DNA from: Shewanella oncorhynchi
GTDB taxonomy: Bacteria; Pseudomonadota; Gammaproteobacteria; Enterobacterales; Shewanellaceae
Length of the DNA stretch: 64,000 nt
Direction of reading: 5' to 3'
NCBI RefSeq assembly: GCF_012584455.1
Contig: NZ_JABAEB010000008.1
Span: 48,680 to 112,679, forward strand
A program made the position numbers and the translations under genes. Below, piece by piece: positions 35,519 to 43,585 of the stretch (its first letter is position 1; each line of letters opens with the position of its first letter). The notes beneath the pieces were generated by a model, which was given only the letters and a program-made list of their open reading frames with translations, did not search any database and was not told where the DNA came from.

Positions 35519-35554
35519 ATGCGGAAGCGAAATGCGGAAGATATATTTCCGCAT
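35519..35554. promoter_or_regulatory. Palindromic operator cluster upstream of lafK
   Basis: ATGCGGAA occurs at 35519-35526 and again at 35532-35539, and the second copy forms a perfect palindrome with TTCCGCAT at 35547-35554 across a 7-base gap. It lies about 175 bp before the lafK start. The core GGAA-N7-TTCC recurs near fliD and flgB. Confidence 0.5.
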
Positions 35555-36302
35555 GTAATATCAAAGCCAGCGATAGAGAACTACACACAATGAGTATCCA
35601 CATTGACAATGGCTAAGGATATGCCCTCAACTAAATAAGGTTAAAACGTGTTCTAGTGCAATCATCGATAAGAAATGTGACCAGCAACAAAGTTTAAGGT
35701 ATCACCGAATTATATGAATCAATTGCTACCAACCATGAAAGGTCTAAAAGAAAAACCGCAAAAAAGTGATGCATATAACTTAGGACTGACTTATACCAAA
35801 TATATTTGTAAAATAATATATGACAATGATAAAAATGCACCATCGATACTTTTAAAATAGTGACAAAATTTAACCACCAATGTTTTATATTAAATAAACC
35901 ACAAACTATATCGCACAAAAAACAATGAAAATCAAAGACAAACAGATTTGCAACACAATATCATCATTAATAATCAATATGTAAATGCTGACATAAATAT
36001 TGCCCGCCAAAATATCGACAAATGTCAAAATAATATCTAACCGCCTTTTTATTGACGCGAAAATGCAAAACCTAAAGCATTAATATCTTCTTACACAATC
36101 CCAAAACAAACATTTTGTTCACAACCAACTTTACCCTACAATTCTATTCACATATATTTCAGCATTTATTATAATTATTATTGAATACTTAAGCCTTATT
36201 AACTTATCATCCTCGTCGTTTAAAACAGAGTCGAACCTAAAGTTCAACGCTTAACTGTTTTAAGAAATTCATTAATCCTTAACGATAAAGAAATAAATAT
36301 TT

Positions 36303-36318
36303 AGGCACTCTGTTTGTG
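36303..36318 (+). promoter_or_regulatory. Weak sigma-54 like sequence upstream of fliM
   Basis: AGGCACTCTGTTTGTG starts with a good -24 half (GGCAC) at correct spacing but has GT at -12. It lies about 82 bp before fliM. Low confidence without a transcript start. Confidence 0.3.
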
Positions 36319-36399
36319 TATGTTTTTTATGCGCCAACTGAATCACGGAGGTAGCCAAGCAGCATTCTAGTAGTAAAAACACGTTTAATAGGAAGAACA

Positions 36400-37281
36400 A
36401 TGAAGACGACGGCGAAAGCTAGGCTTATAAAATCAAATTCCAATGAAATAATTAGACCTATTATGCTAGTTCAAGAAAAGCTAGCGAGAACGCGATTATT
36501 ACAACAGCTAGAAAAGCTACATCGTCCACTTATCGATGCCATAAATAATATCCTATCTCCGCTACTAAGACAGGGTCATCCCGCTGTTTCGGGGTCAACG
36601 TTAACAGAACCTAGAACACCTGTCGTTCCAGAACATTGCTATTCATGGTTTGTATTAAAACATCATCAAAATACCCTCGGTTATTGGAGAATTGATCGCT
36701 GTACGCTCGATCAATTGGCGAGTAATTATTACGGTAATACCTCAACACCATTAAGTTCTCCTTTGAGAAACCCCAGCCAATCTGAATTTAGGTTAGCCAA
36801 AAAGTTGCTACTTTCCGTAATGGAGGAGCTACCTAATAGCACGATCGAAACCAATAATCTTGAAGTTGAGCTCATAAAAGGCCATATGCCACTCGCAGTA
36901 TCGGCAGTATGGTCGTTCAATTTTACCAATGGCCCACTAACCCCTCCAATGCTCTTTTGCTTAACTGAGCATTTACTGGGGCATCTGGCCGAACAGCCTA
37001 AGAAATCTGAAGTATCTGCGGATTTACCCGCAAAACTAGCCGTCTGGCTAAAAAGTCTCCCCATAAAAATGCAGCTGACATTAGGGCAACATAGCATCCC
37101 GGTGCAATCACTCAGCCAATTAAAAACTGGGGATATTTTACCTATTAATCTCTATCCAAAAACCTTGTTATCAATCGGAAACACACCGCTATTTCATGCC
37201 TCTGTGCATAGTCATGAAGGACAGATGGTAGCGAAATTGACCCAAGATATTTATCAGCATGAGGAGCATGACATTGGCTGA
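36400..37281 (+). CDS. fliM: Divergent flagellar motor switch protein FliM (lateral), no CheY-binding motif
   Basis: The 293-residue product is a divergent FliM. The C-terminal SpoA-type surface-presentation domain is clear (LPIKMQLTLGQHSIPVQSLSQLKTGDILPINLYPKTLLSIGNTPLFHASV, about 222-272), and a middle region contains PSQSEFRLAKKLLLSVMEEL (about 124-143). The canonical FliM N-terminal CheY-P binding motif (LSQxEIDALL) is absent: the protein starts MKTTAKARLIKSNSNEIIRP. The middle-domain GGxG motif is also not visible. It heads the fliM-N-P-Q-R-flhB-flhA operon, confirming identity by context. In dual-flagellated Shewanella, lateral FliM is reported to lack CheY binding, so this motor likely does not reverse on chemotaxis signals. 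Confidence 0.82.
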   Translation: MKTTAKARLIKSNSNEIIRPIMLVQEKLARTRLLQQLEKLHRPLIDAINNILSPLLRQGHPAVSGSTLTEPRTPVVPEHCYSWFVLKHHQNTLGYWRIDRCTLDQLASNYYGNTSTPLSSPLRNPSQSEFRLAKKLLLSVMEELPNSTIETNNLEVELIKGHMPLAVSAVWSFNFTNGPLTPPMLFCLTEHLLGHLAEQPKKSEVSADLPAKLAVWLKSLPIKMQLTLGQHSIPVQSLSQLKTGDILPINLYPKTLLSIGNTPLFHASVHSHEGQMVAKLTQDIYQHEEHDIG

Positions 37282-37633
37282 ACAATCTATTTTATCGGAT
37301 GATGATTTTCTATTAGAGGACGATATTTTCTCTGAGAGAGCATTTTCAAAGCCGGACACCCATAACCGTAAATTGAAAAATAATAATTTTTTTCAACAAC
37401 TTCCTGTTCAAGTTACTCTCGAACTGGCCAGTGCTGAAATGTCTTTAGGCGAACTAAATCGTATGGGAGAAGGTGATGTTATCGCACTCGACCGTATGGT
37501 GGGTGAACCGCTGGATATCAGAGTAAATGGAGCACTATTAGGAAGAGGCGAAGTCGTAGAAGTGGCTGGCAGATATGGCGTACGTTTGCTGGAAATAGAG
37601 AGCATTACTCTCGATGGGACAAGTAACGAATGA
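37259..37633 (+). CDS. fliN: Flagellar motor switch protein FliN
   Basis: FliN forms the lower C-ring and docks the export apparatus. The product (up to 124 residues) has an acidic N-terminus and the SpoA domain (LPVQVTLELASAEMSLGELNRMGEGDVIALDRMVGEPLDIRVNG, about 48-91) ending in GRYGVRLLEIESI. The start is uncertain: ATG 37259 and ATG 37268 lack a well-placed ribosome site, whereas TTG 37274 is 7 bases after GAGGAG and would overlap fliM by only 8 bases. I give the longest form. It overlaps fliP by 4 bases (ATGA). Confidence 0.88.
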   Translation: MRSMTLAEQSILSDDDFLLEDDIFSERAFSKPDTHNRKLKNNNFFQQLPVQVTLELASAEMSLGELNRMGEGDVIALDRMVGEPLDIRVNGALLGRGEVVEVAGRYGVRLLEIESITLDGTSNE

Positions 37634-38364
37634 TAGTTCGGGTATTGTTACTGGCGATTCTATTGTTTGCTCCCCAAGCCCTCGCATCGGAAGGACTGAC
37701 CTTATTCACACTGGATAGCGCTCAAGACAGTCAAGCAGTTAACATTAAACTCGAAATTTTAGCGCTCATGACGGCCATTAGTTTCCTGCCCATCATGCTG
37801 ATGATGCTAACCAGTTTTACTCGTATTATCATTGTATTAGCAATTCTCCGACAAGCTCTCGGACTACAACAAAGTCCCCCTAACCGAGTGCTTGTTGGGA
37901 TAGCATTAGTACTCACTATCTTTATTATGCGCCCAGTGGGAGACAAAATTTATAAGGAAGCTTATTTGCCCTATGACCAAGGTAAGATCGAATTGATGGA
38001 GGCTGTCTCAATAGCCAAAATCCCTTTAACTCGATTTATGCTGGCGCAGACAAGAGAAACTGATCTTGAGCAAATGCTGAAAATAGCTAACGAACCCACA
38101 CACATGAAAGCAGCAGAGGAAGTCCCCTTTTTTGTCCTTATGCCCGCATTTGTACTGAGTGAACTCAAAACAGCTTTCCAAATTGGCTTCTTACTTTTCT
38201 TACCTTTCTTAGTTATCGACTTGGTTGTCGCAAGTGTCCTCATGTCTATGGGGATGATGATGTTGTCACCGTTAATTATTTCTCTCCCATTTAAACTGAT
38301 GGTTTTTGTATTAGTCGATGGTTGGGCTATGACGGTAAGCACCTTAACCGCAAGTTTTGGGTAG
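37630..38364 (+). CDS. fliP: Flagellar export gate protein FliP
   Basis: FliP is a core pore protein of the flagellar type III export gate. The 244-residue product has a signal-like N-terminus (IVRVLLLAILLFAPQALA), then membrane segments with the family signatures SFLPIMLMMLTSFTRIIIVLAILRQALGLQQSPPNRVLVG (about 55-94) and VPFFVLMPAFVLSELKTAFQIGFLLFLPFLVIDLVVASVLMSMGM (about 168-212). It follows fliN directly; the fliO gene that usually lies between them in polar and enterobacterial systems is absent. Confidence 0.95.
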   Translation: MIVRVLLLAILLFAPQALASEGLTLFTLDSAQDSQAVNIKLEILALMTAISFLPIMLMMLTSFTRIIIVLAILRQALGLQQSPPNRVLVGIALVLTIFIMRPVGDKIYKEAYLPYDQGKIELMEAVSIAKIPLTRFMLAQTRETDLEQMLKIANEPTHMKAAEEVPFFVLMPAFVLSELKTAFQIGFLLFLPFLVIDLVVASVLMSMGMMMLSPLIISLPFKLMVFVLVDGWAMTVSTLTASFG

Positions 38365-38368
38365 CTAG

Positions 38369-38638
38369 ATGGACATCAATGAACTGACCTCGCTCTTTGC
38401 TGACTCAATGTTTCTCGTCATCATCATGGTTTCTGTGTTGGTGACACCGGGACTCATTCTAGGCTTAATCGTTGCGGTATTTCAGGCTGCGACACAGGTC
38501 AATGAACAAACCTTGAGTTTTCTGCCAAGGCTTATCATTACTCTACTTATGGTTCTGTTTTCAGGCCATTGGCTCATACAACAGCTAAGTGATTTATTTG
38601 ACAGGCTGTTTATGAATATTCCTCATATTATCGGTTGA
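38369..38638 (+). CDS. fliQ: Flagellar export gate protein FliQ
   Basis: FliQ is a two-helix export gate subunit that forms the pore with FliP and FliR. The 89-residue product has exactly the family length and two hydrophobic helices (about 14-38, MFLVIIMVSVLVTPGLILGLIVA, and 53-70) around the conserved VFQAATQVNEQTLSFLPR. It starts 4 bases after fliP. Confidence 0.94.
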   Translation: MDINELTSLFADSMFLVIIMVSVLVTPGLILGLIVAVFQAATQVNEQTLSFLPRLIITLLMVLFSGHWLIQQLSDLFDRLFMNIPHIIG

Positions 38639-38639
38639 T

Positions 38640-39419
38640 ATGCTTTCCCTCACCTCAACCGAACTCAGCATGTTAATCGGCAGCCTTTGGTGGCCATTCT
38701 GCCGGATCATGGGGGCATTTATGATAATGCCCTTGTTAGGTAATTCCTATGTGCCTGCAACAGTAAGAATTTTTCTTGCCTTAAGTATTGCAGCACTTAT
38801 TGCACCTATGCTGCCCCCCGTTCCCGCTGTCGATGCGCTCTCGCTTGGATCATTGTTTTTAGCCATAGAGCAACTACTCATTGGATTTATGCTCGCGCTA
38901 TTTTTAACCATTTTAATCCATGTGATGACCATGCTTGGCACTATTATGTCGATGCAGATGGGTCTAGCGATGGCAGTGATGAACGATCCCGCTAATGGCG
39001 ACACCAACCCCATTCTCAGTGAATGGTTACAAATCTTTGGTACATTGATTTTTCTGGCTCTTGACGGTCATTTAGTCGGGCTCAACATCATTGTTGATAG
39101 CTTTCGTTTATGGCCAATTGGAAATGGGATTTTTGACTTACCGCTAATGGGATTGGTTAGTCGAATGGGCTGGCTATTTGCTGCATCGCTGATGCTCGCC
39201 ATACCCGCAGTACTCGCCATGTTAATGGTTAACATCACTTTTGGTGTATTAAGCCGCGCTGCGCCGTCATTAAACATCTTCTCGCTCGGGTTTCCCATGA
39301 CCTTGTTGATGGGCTTGATTTGCGTCTTCCTTTCGTTAAGCGGCATTCCAACTCGTTACAGTGATCTGTGCTTAGACGCATTAACTGCCATGTACCAATT
39401 TATCGGAGGGATCTCATGA
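38640..39419 (+). CDS. fliR: Flagellar export gate protein FliR
   Basis: FliR completes the FliPQR pore of the export gate. The 259-residue product is very hydrophobic with about six membrane segments and contains the family features ICRIMGAFM-like WPFCRIMGAFMIMPLLGNSYVPATVRIFLALSIAALIAPMLPP and NPILSEWLQIFGTLIFLALDGHL (about 122-144). It overlaps flhB by 4 bases (ATGA), so the pair is translationally coupled. Confidence 0.93.
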   Translation: MLSLTSTELSMLIGSLWWPFCRIMGAFMIMPLLGNSYVPATVRIFLALSIAALIAPMLPPVPAVDALSLGSLFLAIEQLLIGFMLALFLTILIHVMTMLGTIMSMQMGLAMAVMNDPANGDTNPILSEWLQIFGTLIFLALDGHLVGLNIIVDSFRLWPIGNGIFDLPLMGLVSRMGWLFAASLMLAIPAVLAMLMVNITFGVLSRAAPSLNIFSLGFPMTLLMGLICVFLSLSGIPTRYSDLCLDALTAMYQFIGGIS

Positions 39420-40546
39420 GTAAAACGCCCCAACAAGATAAAACAGAAGAAGCTACACCGCAGAAAAAGCGTAAAGCGAGAGAAGAAGGCCAAGTTCCAC
39501 GCTCTAAAGATCTTGCCTCCGCAGCACTGGTCGTTGGTTGCTCTGCCATGCTGACCAGTAATGCGGATTGGTTTGCGACGAGAGTCAGTGGATTAGCTAA
39601 ATACAATATGCTGCTCACGCGGGCAGAGTTAGATCAACCAGACATCATGATGCGCCATCTTGGCGCTAGCCTAGTCGAAATGCTAAGCATCTTAGGCCCA
39701 CTATTCATCATGGTTGCTCTGTTGGCCGCAGTTGCAGGAGCCTTGCCTGGGGGGCCAATATTTAATTTTGGAAATGCTAATTTTAAATACAGTCGAATCG
39801 ATCCTCTTGCCGGTGTCGGAAGAATATTTTCCGCTCAATCTCTTGTTGAGTTACTCAAGTCATGCCTAAAGATTGTGTTACTGATCGGAATTATGTTGGT
39901 TTTCTTAAATGGTCACTTACAAGAACTACTTAGCTACAATCAACGCCCTATTGATGAAGCGGTTCGTGATGGCATCAATCTACTGTCGCAAGGCATGTTT
40001 TATCTTGGTACTGGGCTGCTCGTGATCGCCTTTATTGATGTGCCTTACCAATATTGGCATAACAGCAAAGAATTACGTATGTCACGTCAAGAAGTAAAAG
40101 ACGAGCATACCCAGCAAGAAGGTAAGCCAGAGATTAAAGCTAAAATCCGCCAAATACAGCAACGAATGGCTCGCTCTCGGGCAGATACCACCATTCCAAA
40201 AGCGGATGTTCTCTTGGTTAATCCTACTCACTATGCCGTGGCATTAAAATACAATCCTGACTTAGCGGATGCGCCTTACGTCATCACTAAAGGCACCGAA
40301 GAACTCGCCCTCTATATGCGAGAACTCGCTAAAAAACATGATATTGAAATTATTGATATCCCACCGCTCACGCGGGCTATTTATCATTCAACGCAAGTCG
40401 ATCAACAAATACCCAGTGCCCTTTTTATCGCCATAGCGCACGTATTAAGTTATGTCATGCAAATAAAAGCATCTCGTAAGGGCTTACAGCAGAAACCTGA
40501 GCCTTTACCACATTTTTTTATTCCCCCTAATTTACGTCACGATTAA
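39416..40546 (+). CDS. flhB: Flagellar export switch protein FlhB
   Basis: FlhB is the export-gate protein that switches substrate class from hook to filament. The 376-residue product has the conserved start (DKTEEATPQKKRKAREEGQVPRSKDL), four membrane helices (between about 30 and 215) and a cytoplasmic domain with the self-cleavage site NPTHYAVALKY at about residue 268, which FliK triggers. The start is ATG 39416 overlapping fliR by 4 bases with GGAGGG upstream; the longer frame to 39368 lies within fliR. Confidence 0.95.
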   Translation: MSKTPQQDKTEEATPQKKRKAREEGQVPRSKDLASAALVVGCSAMLTSNADWFATRVSGLAKYNMLLTRAELDQPDIMMRHLGASLVEMLSILGPLFIMVALLAAVAGALPGGPIFNFGNANFKYSRIDPLAGVGRIFSAQSLVELLKSCLKIVLLIGIMLVFLNGHLQELLSYNQRPIDEAVRDGINLLSQGMFYLGTGLLVIAFIDVPYQYWHNSKELRMSRQEVKDEHTQQEGKPEIKAKIRQIQQRMARSRADTTIPKADVLLVNPTHYAVALKYNPDLADAPYVITKGTEELALYMRELAKKHDIEIIDIPPLTRAIYHSTQVDQQIPSALFIAIAHVLSYVMQIKASRKGLQQKPEPLPHFFIPPNLRHD

Positions 40547-40561
40547 AGGATTGCTTAACCT

Positions 40562-42643
40562 ATGAATTGGCTTTCTCGCACCTTTTCAGGAAATTACAGC
40601 TATATCGGCATTCCAGTCATGCTGCTCGCTATTCTGGCGATGGTGATTTTACCGCTGCCTGCATGGCTACTGGACATTTTGTTTACATTTAACATCGTCC
40701 TTGCCGTCATGGTGCTGCTGGTGAGCGTCTCGATCAGGCGACCGTTAGAGTTTTCTGTATTCCCAACCTTATTGCTCCTTGCGACCTTAATGCGTTTGAC
40801 CTTAAACGTTGCATCGACGCGCGTAGTACTCATTGAAGGTCATGAAGGAGGCGATGCTGCGGGTAAAGTGATCCAAGCCTTCGGTGAAGTCGTTATTGGC
40901 GGAAACTATGTCGTCGGTGCTGTTATCTTCTTAATTCTAATGATTATTAACTTTGTTGTAATCACTAAGGGTGGAGAGCGGATCTCTGAGGTATCGGCGC
41001 GATTTACATTGGATGCCCTACCGGGTAAGCAAATGGCAATCGATGCCGATCTCAATGCCGGCACACTCACACATGAACAAGCCAGCCTACGTCGCCAAGA
41101 TGTCGCCAGAGAAGCAGACTTTTATGGTTCCATGGATGGGGCCTCAAAATTTGTGAGAGGAGATGCCATCGCAGGACTCTTGATCTTAGCCATCAACATT
41201 ATTGGTGGGATCAGCATAGGCATCTTTATGCATGATCTGAGTACAACAGAAGCCTTTAAAACCTATGCGTTATTAACCATTGGTGATGGCCTAGTTGCAC
41301 AAATTCCATCATTACTACTCGCCACTGCTGCCGCAATTATTGTGACTAGGGTATCCGATGCAGAAGAAATGCCGACCCAATTGAGTCGACAGTTACTGGC
41401 TAACCCTAGAACCTTAGCCACTGCAGCCATTGTGATGGCGATTCTCGGTATCACCCCGGGAATGCCAGCACTGGTATTTTTATCTTTTGCAATACTACTA
41501 GGCTTTGCGGCGTGGAAACAAAACCAGAATAAGGCCTCCTTTACTGAAGAGAAAACTGAAGAACTCATAGAAACCAGCCTGACAGAACCTTCAGCGCCAA
41601 GCTGGGAATCCCTGCCTTTTACCGACATCATCGAAGTACGATTAGGCTATAGATTGGTTCATCTAGTCGAAAAAACCAAAGGAGCAGAATTACAAAAACG
41701 CCTAACAGGGATCAGACGTACCCTTTCAGAACAAATCGGATTTCTGCTATCGGAAGTGAGAGTGCGCGACAATTTAGCCTTGGCACCACATGCATACCAA
41801 ATTAACTTTATGGGCACTCAAGTGGCTATCGCCGAATTAGAACCTGATCTGCTGTTAGCAATAAAAAGTGGTCCTGTTTACGGTAAAATTGATGGGATTT
41901 TAACCAAGGAACCCGCTTACCAAATGGATGCCATTTGGATTGCACCAGAGTTAAAGGCCAAAGCACTTAACTTAGGTTATTCAGTCGTCGATAATGCGAC
42001 AATCATTGCCACTCATGTCAGTAAGTTATTGCGCGAATCACTGCCTGAATTATTGCAACATGATGATATTATGCAATTAACTGACAGACTCAGTAAGCAA
42101 GCCCCCAAACTGGCGGAATCACTCAGTACCTGTTTAACCCCCATTCAGTTACTCAAAGTTTTCCGCTTGTTACTCAAAGAGCAAGTGCCGCTAAAAGACA
42201 TACGCACCATAGCAACGACCTTGCTGGAATGCAGCGAGCAAACCAAAGATCCCGTCCTACTCGCCGCCGATGTGCGCTGCGCTTTACGCAATAGTATTTT
42301 GCATCAAATCGCAGGCAGCAGTCCGCAGTTGAATGTACTCACTCTGACCGCAGAATTAGAACAGACTTTAATGACAGCGTTAAATCAATCGCAGCAACAG
42401 GGCCGAGTAGCATTGGATAGTTTCCCTATCGAACCTAATCTACTGGCGCAGCTACAACAAAGAATGCCCCAATTACTCGCGGAGACAAAAGAGAAAGGCT
42501 ATAACCCTATCCTACTTGTTTCTCCACAACTCAGGCCTTTCCTCGCGCGTTATGCATTAGCCTTCGCCCGTGGACTTCATGTTTTATCCTATAATGAAGT
42601 CCCTGAAACAAAAGAACTTATGATTGCGGGACAACTCGGGTAA
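40562..42643 (+). CDS. flhA: Flagellar export gate protein FlhA
   Basis: FlhA forms the nonameric ring of the export gate and receives chaperone-substrate complexes. The 693-residue product has eight membrane helices in the first 320 residues with the FHIPEP-family signature (RPLEFSVFPTLLLLATLMRLTLNVASTRVVLIEGHEGGDAAGKVI, about 60-104, and the proton-path stretch FTLDALPGKQMAIDADLNAG, about 148-167), and the large cytoplasmic domain from about 340. It is the last gene of the fliM operon; no flhF or flhG follow, unlike polar systems. Confidence 0.96.
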   Translation: MNWLSRTFSGNYSYIGIPVMLLAILAMVILPLPAWLLDILFTFNIVLAVMVLLVSVSIRRPLEFSVFPTLLLLATLMRLTLNVASTRVVLIEGHEGGDAAGKVIQAFGEVVIGGNYVVGAVIFLILMIINFVVITKGGERISEVSARFTLDALPGKQMAIDADLNAGTLTHEQASLRRQDVAREADFYGSMDGASKFVRGDAIAGLLILAINIIGGISIGIFMHDLSTTEAFKTYALLTIGDGLVAQIPSLLLATAAAIIVTRVSDAEEMPTQLSRQLLANPRTLATAAIVMAILGITPGMPALVFLSFAILLGFAAWKQNQNKASFTEEKTEELIETSLTEPSAPSWESLPFTDIIEVRLGYRLVHLVEKTKGAELQKRLTGIRRTLSEQIGFLLSEVRVRDNLALAPHAYQINFMGTQVAIAELEPDLLLAIKSGPVYGKIDGILTKEPAYQMDAIWIAPELKAKALNLGYSVVDNATIIATHVSKLLRESLPELLQHDDIMQLTDRLSKQAPKLAESLSTCLTPIQLLKVFRLLLKEQVPLKDIRTIATTLLECSEQTKDPVLLAADVRCALRNSILHQIAGSSPQLNVLTLTAELEQTLMTALNQSQQQGRVALDSFPIEPNLLAQLQQRMPQLLAETKEKGYNPILLVSPQLRPFLARYALAFARGLHVLSYNEVPETKELMIAGQLG

Positions 42644-43033
42644 TCAAACGCATTAAGCCCTATCGCTTTATTAAGTTTTCATTGTGCAAGAAGCATCAAT
42701 GACAGAATGCTAACCGGCGTTCGACATTGGTGCCACATGCACTTAGCACTATTTTACGCAGTCAGGATGAACAGATTGGGAGCTAAGCTTAGCGCTTAAT
42801 AAACGTTAGCATTTCGGTATGACCCGACATTGCGCTTATCACTTCATTCATTTGTACATCGATATGTTAATCAAATTTTCACAATAGTATGAGCTGCATC
42901 AGGTGCTAGGAGACAAATGTCCTCTTGTATTCACTCTTCCCTCCCTATAATCCACGCCATGACTTCGTAACTCGGTGCTTGAGCCTCTGGTTTTGGCTGC
43001 ATGGCGGCACCGTTTCCTCTCAGGAGCTAGCTA
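42644..43033. other. Boundary region after the flagellar cluster
   Basis: No gene or clear terminator is visible. A perfect 12-bp palindrome GCTAAGCTTAGC lies at 42782-42793. TTGTAT (42925-42930) and TATAAT (42946-42951) with a 15-bp spacer may be the promoter of the following oxidoreductase operon. The short open frame at 42925-43107 overlaps the next gene and has no family resemblance. Confidence 0.35.
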
Positions 43034-43585
43034 ATGAACATACTCGTGCTAAACGGGCACCCCAACTTAACTCTGTCTGTGGCCAATGCCAGCATACTTA
43101 CCCTTGAAGCTGAGCAACCGGGCTGGCGTATTAATTCTGTGGCTCAATTTGATGGGGATACCGCCACGGAGCAGCAACAGTTGCTCGATGCCGATGTGAT
43201 TGTGGTGCAATTCCCGCTCTATTGGAGCACCTACCCCGCCGTGCTCAAACATTGGATTGATGAGGTATTTACCTATGGTTTTGCCTTTGGCCCCAATGGT
43301 AGCCAGCTCCAAGGTAAACCTGTCCTGTTTTCTATCACTGCAGGGGCGACTGAAGACTCCTACAGCGAAACAGGCTTTAACTTTTTACCCTTTAACGTAT
43401 ACCAACAAGCTTACGAACACCCATTTCGCGCAGCCGCTGTCGAGATTATCGATACCATTATTAGCTTTGAGATGAACTCCACTGCCGCCGAAGGTGGCAA
43501 TAAGTCCAACACCCTTTCCCTTGCAAAGGCCCACGCTGAGCGTGTGATTGCAGCCATTAATTCATATAAGGACCACTCAGTATGA
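43034..43585 (+). CDS. NAD(P)H-dependent flavodoxin-fold oxidoreductase (quinone reductase-like)
   Basis: The 183-residue product matches the flavodoxin-like NAD(P)H:quinone oxidoreductase family (KefF/MdaB/YwrO type), which reduces quinones with FMN or FAD. Visible features are the N-terminal strand and flavin-phosphate loop VLNGHPN (about 4-10), the ADVIVVQFPLYWSTYPAVLKHWIDEVF block (about 53-79), which is the strongest signature, and a later SITAGA (flavin isoalloxazine contact, about 100). It overlaps the nucleoside transporter gene by 4 bases (ATGA), a tight coupling that is unusual; the link between a reductase and nucleoside uptake is not explained by the sequence. Confidence 0.75.
   Translation: MNILVLNGHPNLTLSVANASILTLEAEQPGWRINSVAQFDGDTATEQQQLLDADVIVVQFPLYWSTYPAVLKHWIDEVFTYGFAFGPNGSQLQGKPVLFSITAGATEDSYSETGFNFLPFNVYQQAYEHPFRAAAVEIIDTIISFEMNSTAAEGGNKSNTLSLAKAHAERVIAAINSYKDHSV

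Larger units (their letters stand above)
35362..36399. other. Long AT-rich divergent region between lafK and fliM
   Basis: About 1 kb without a convincing gene; the only open frame (about 35694-35918, minus) has no family resemblance and a composition expected from AT-rich noise. It must hold the lafK and fliM promoters. It is distinctly more AT-rich than the rest of the window, as in silenced or xenogeneic regulatory regions. A strong palindrome lies near its left end. Confidence 0.5.

Noticed and set aside
35694..35918. Open frame of 74 codons (minus) in the lafK-fliM gap
   Set aside because: AT-rich noise composition (many F, Y, H, I), no ribosome site seen and no resemblance to any family.
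42925..43107. Open frame of 60 codons upstream of the oxidoreductase
   Set aside because: It overlaps the start of the real gene in another frame and has no recognisable domain.
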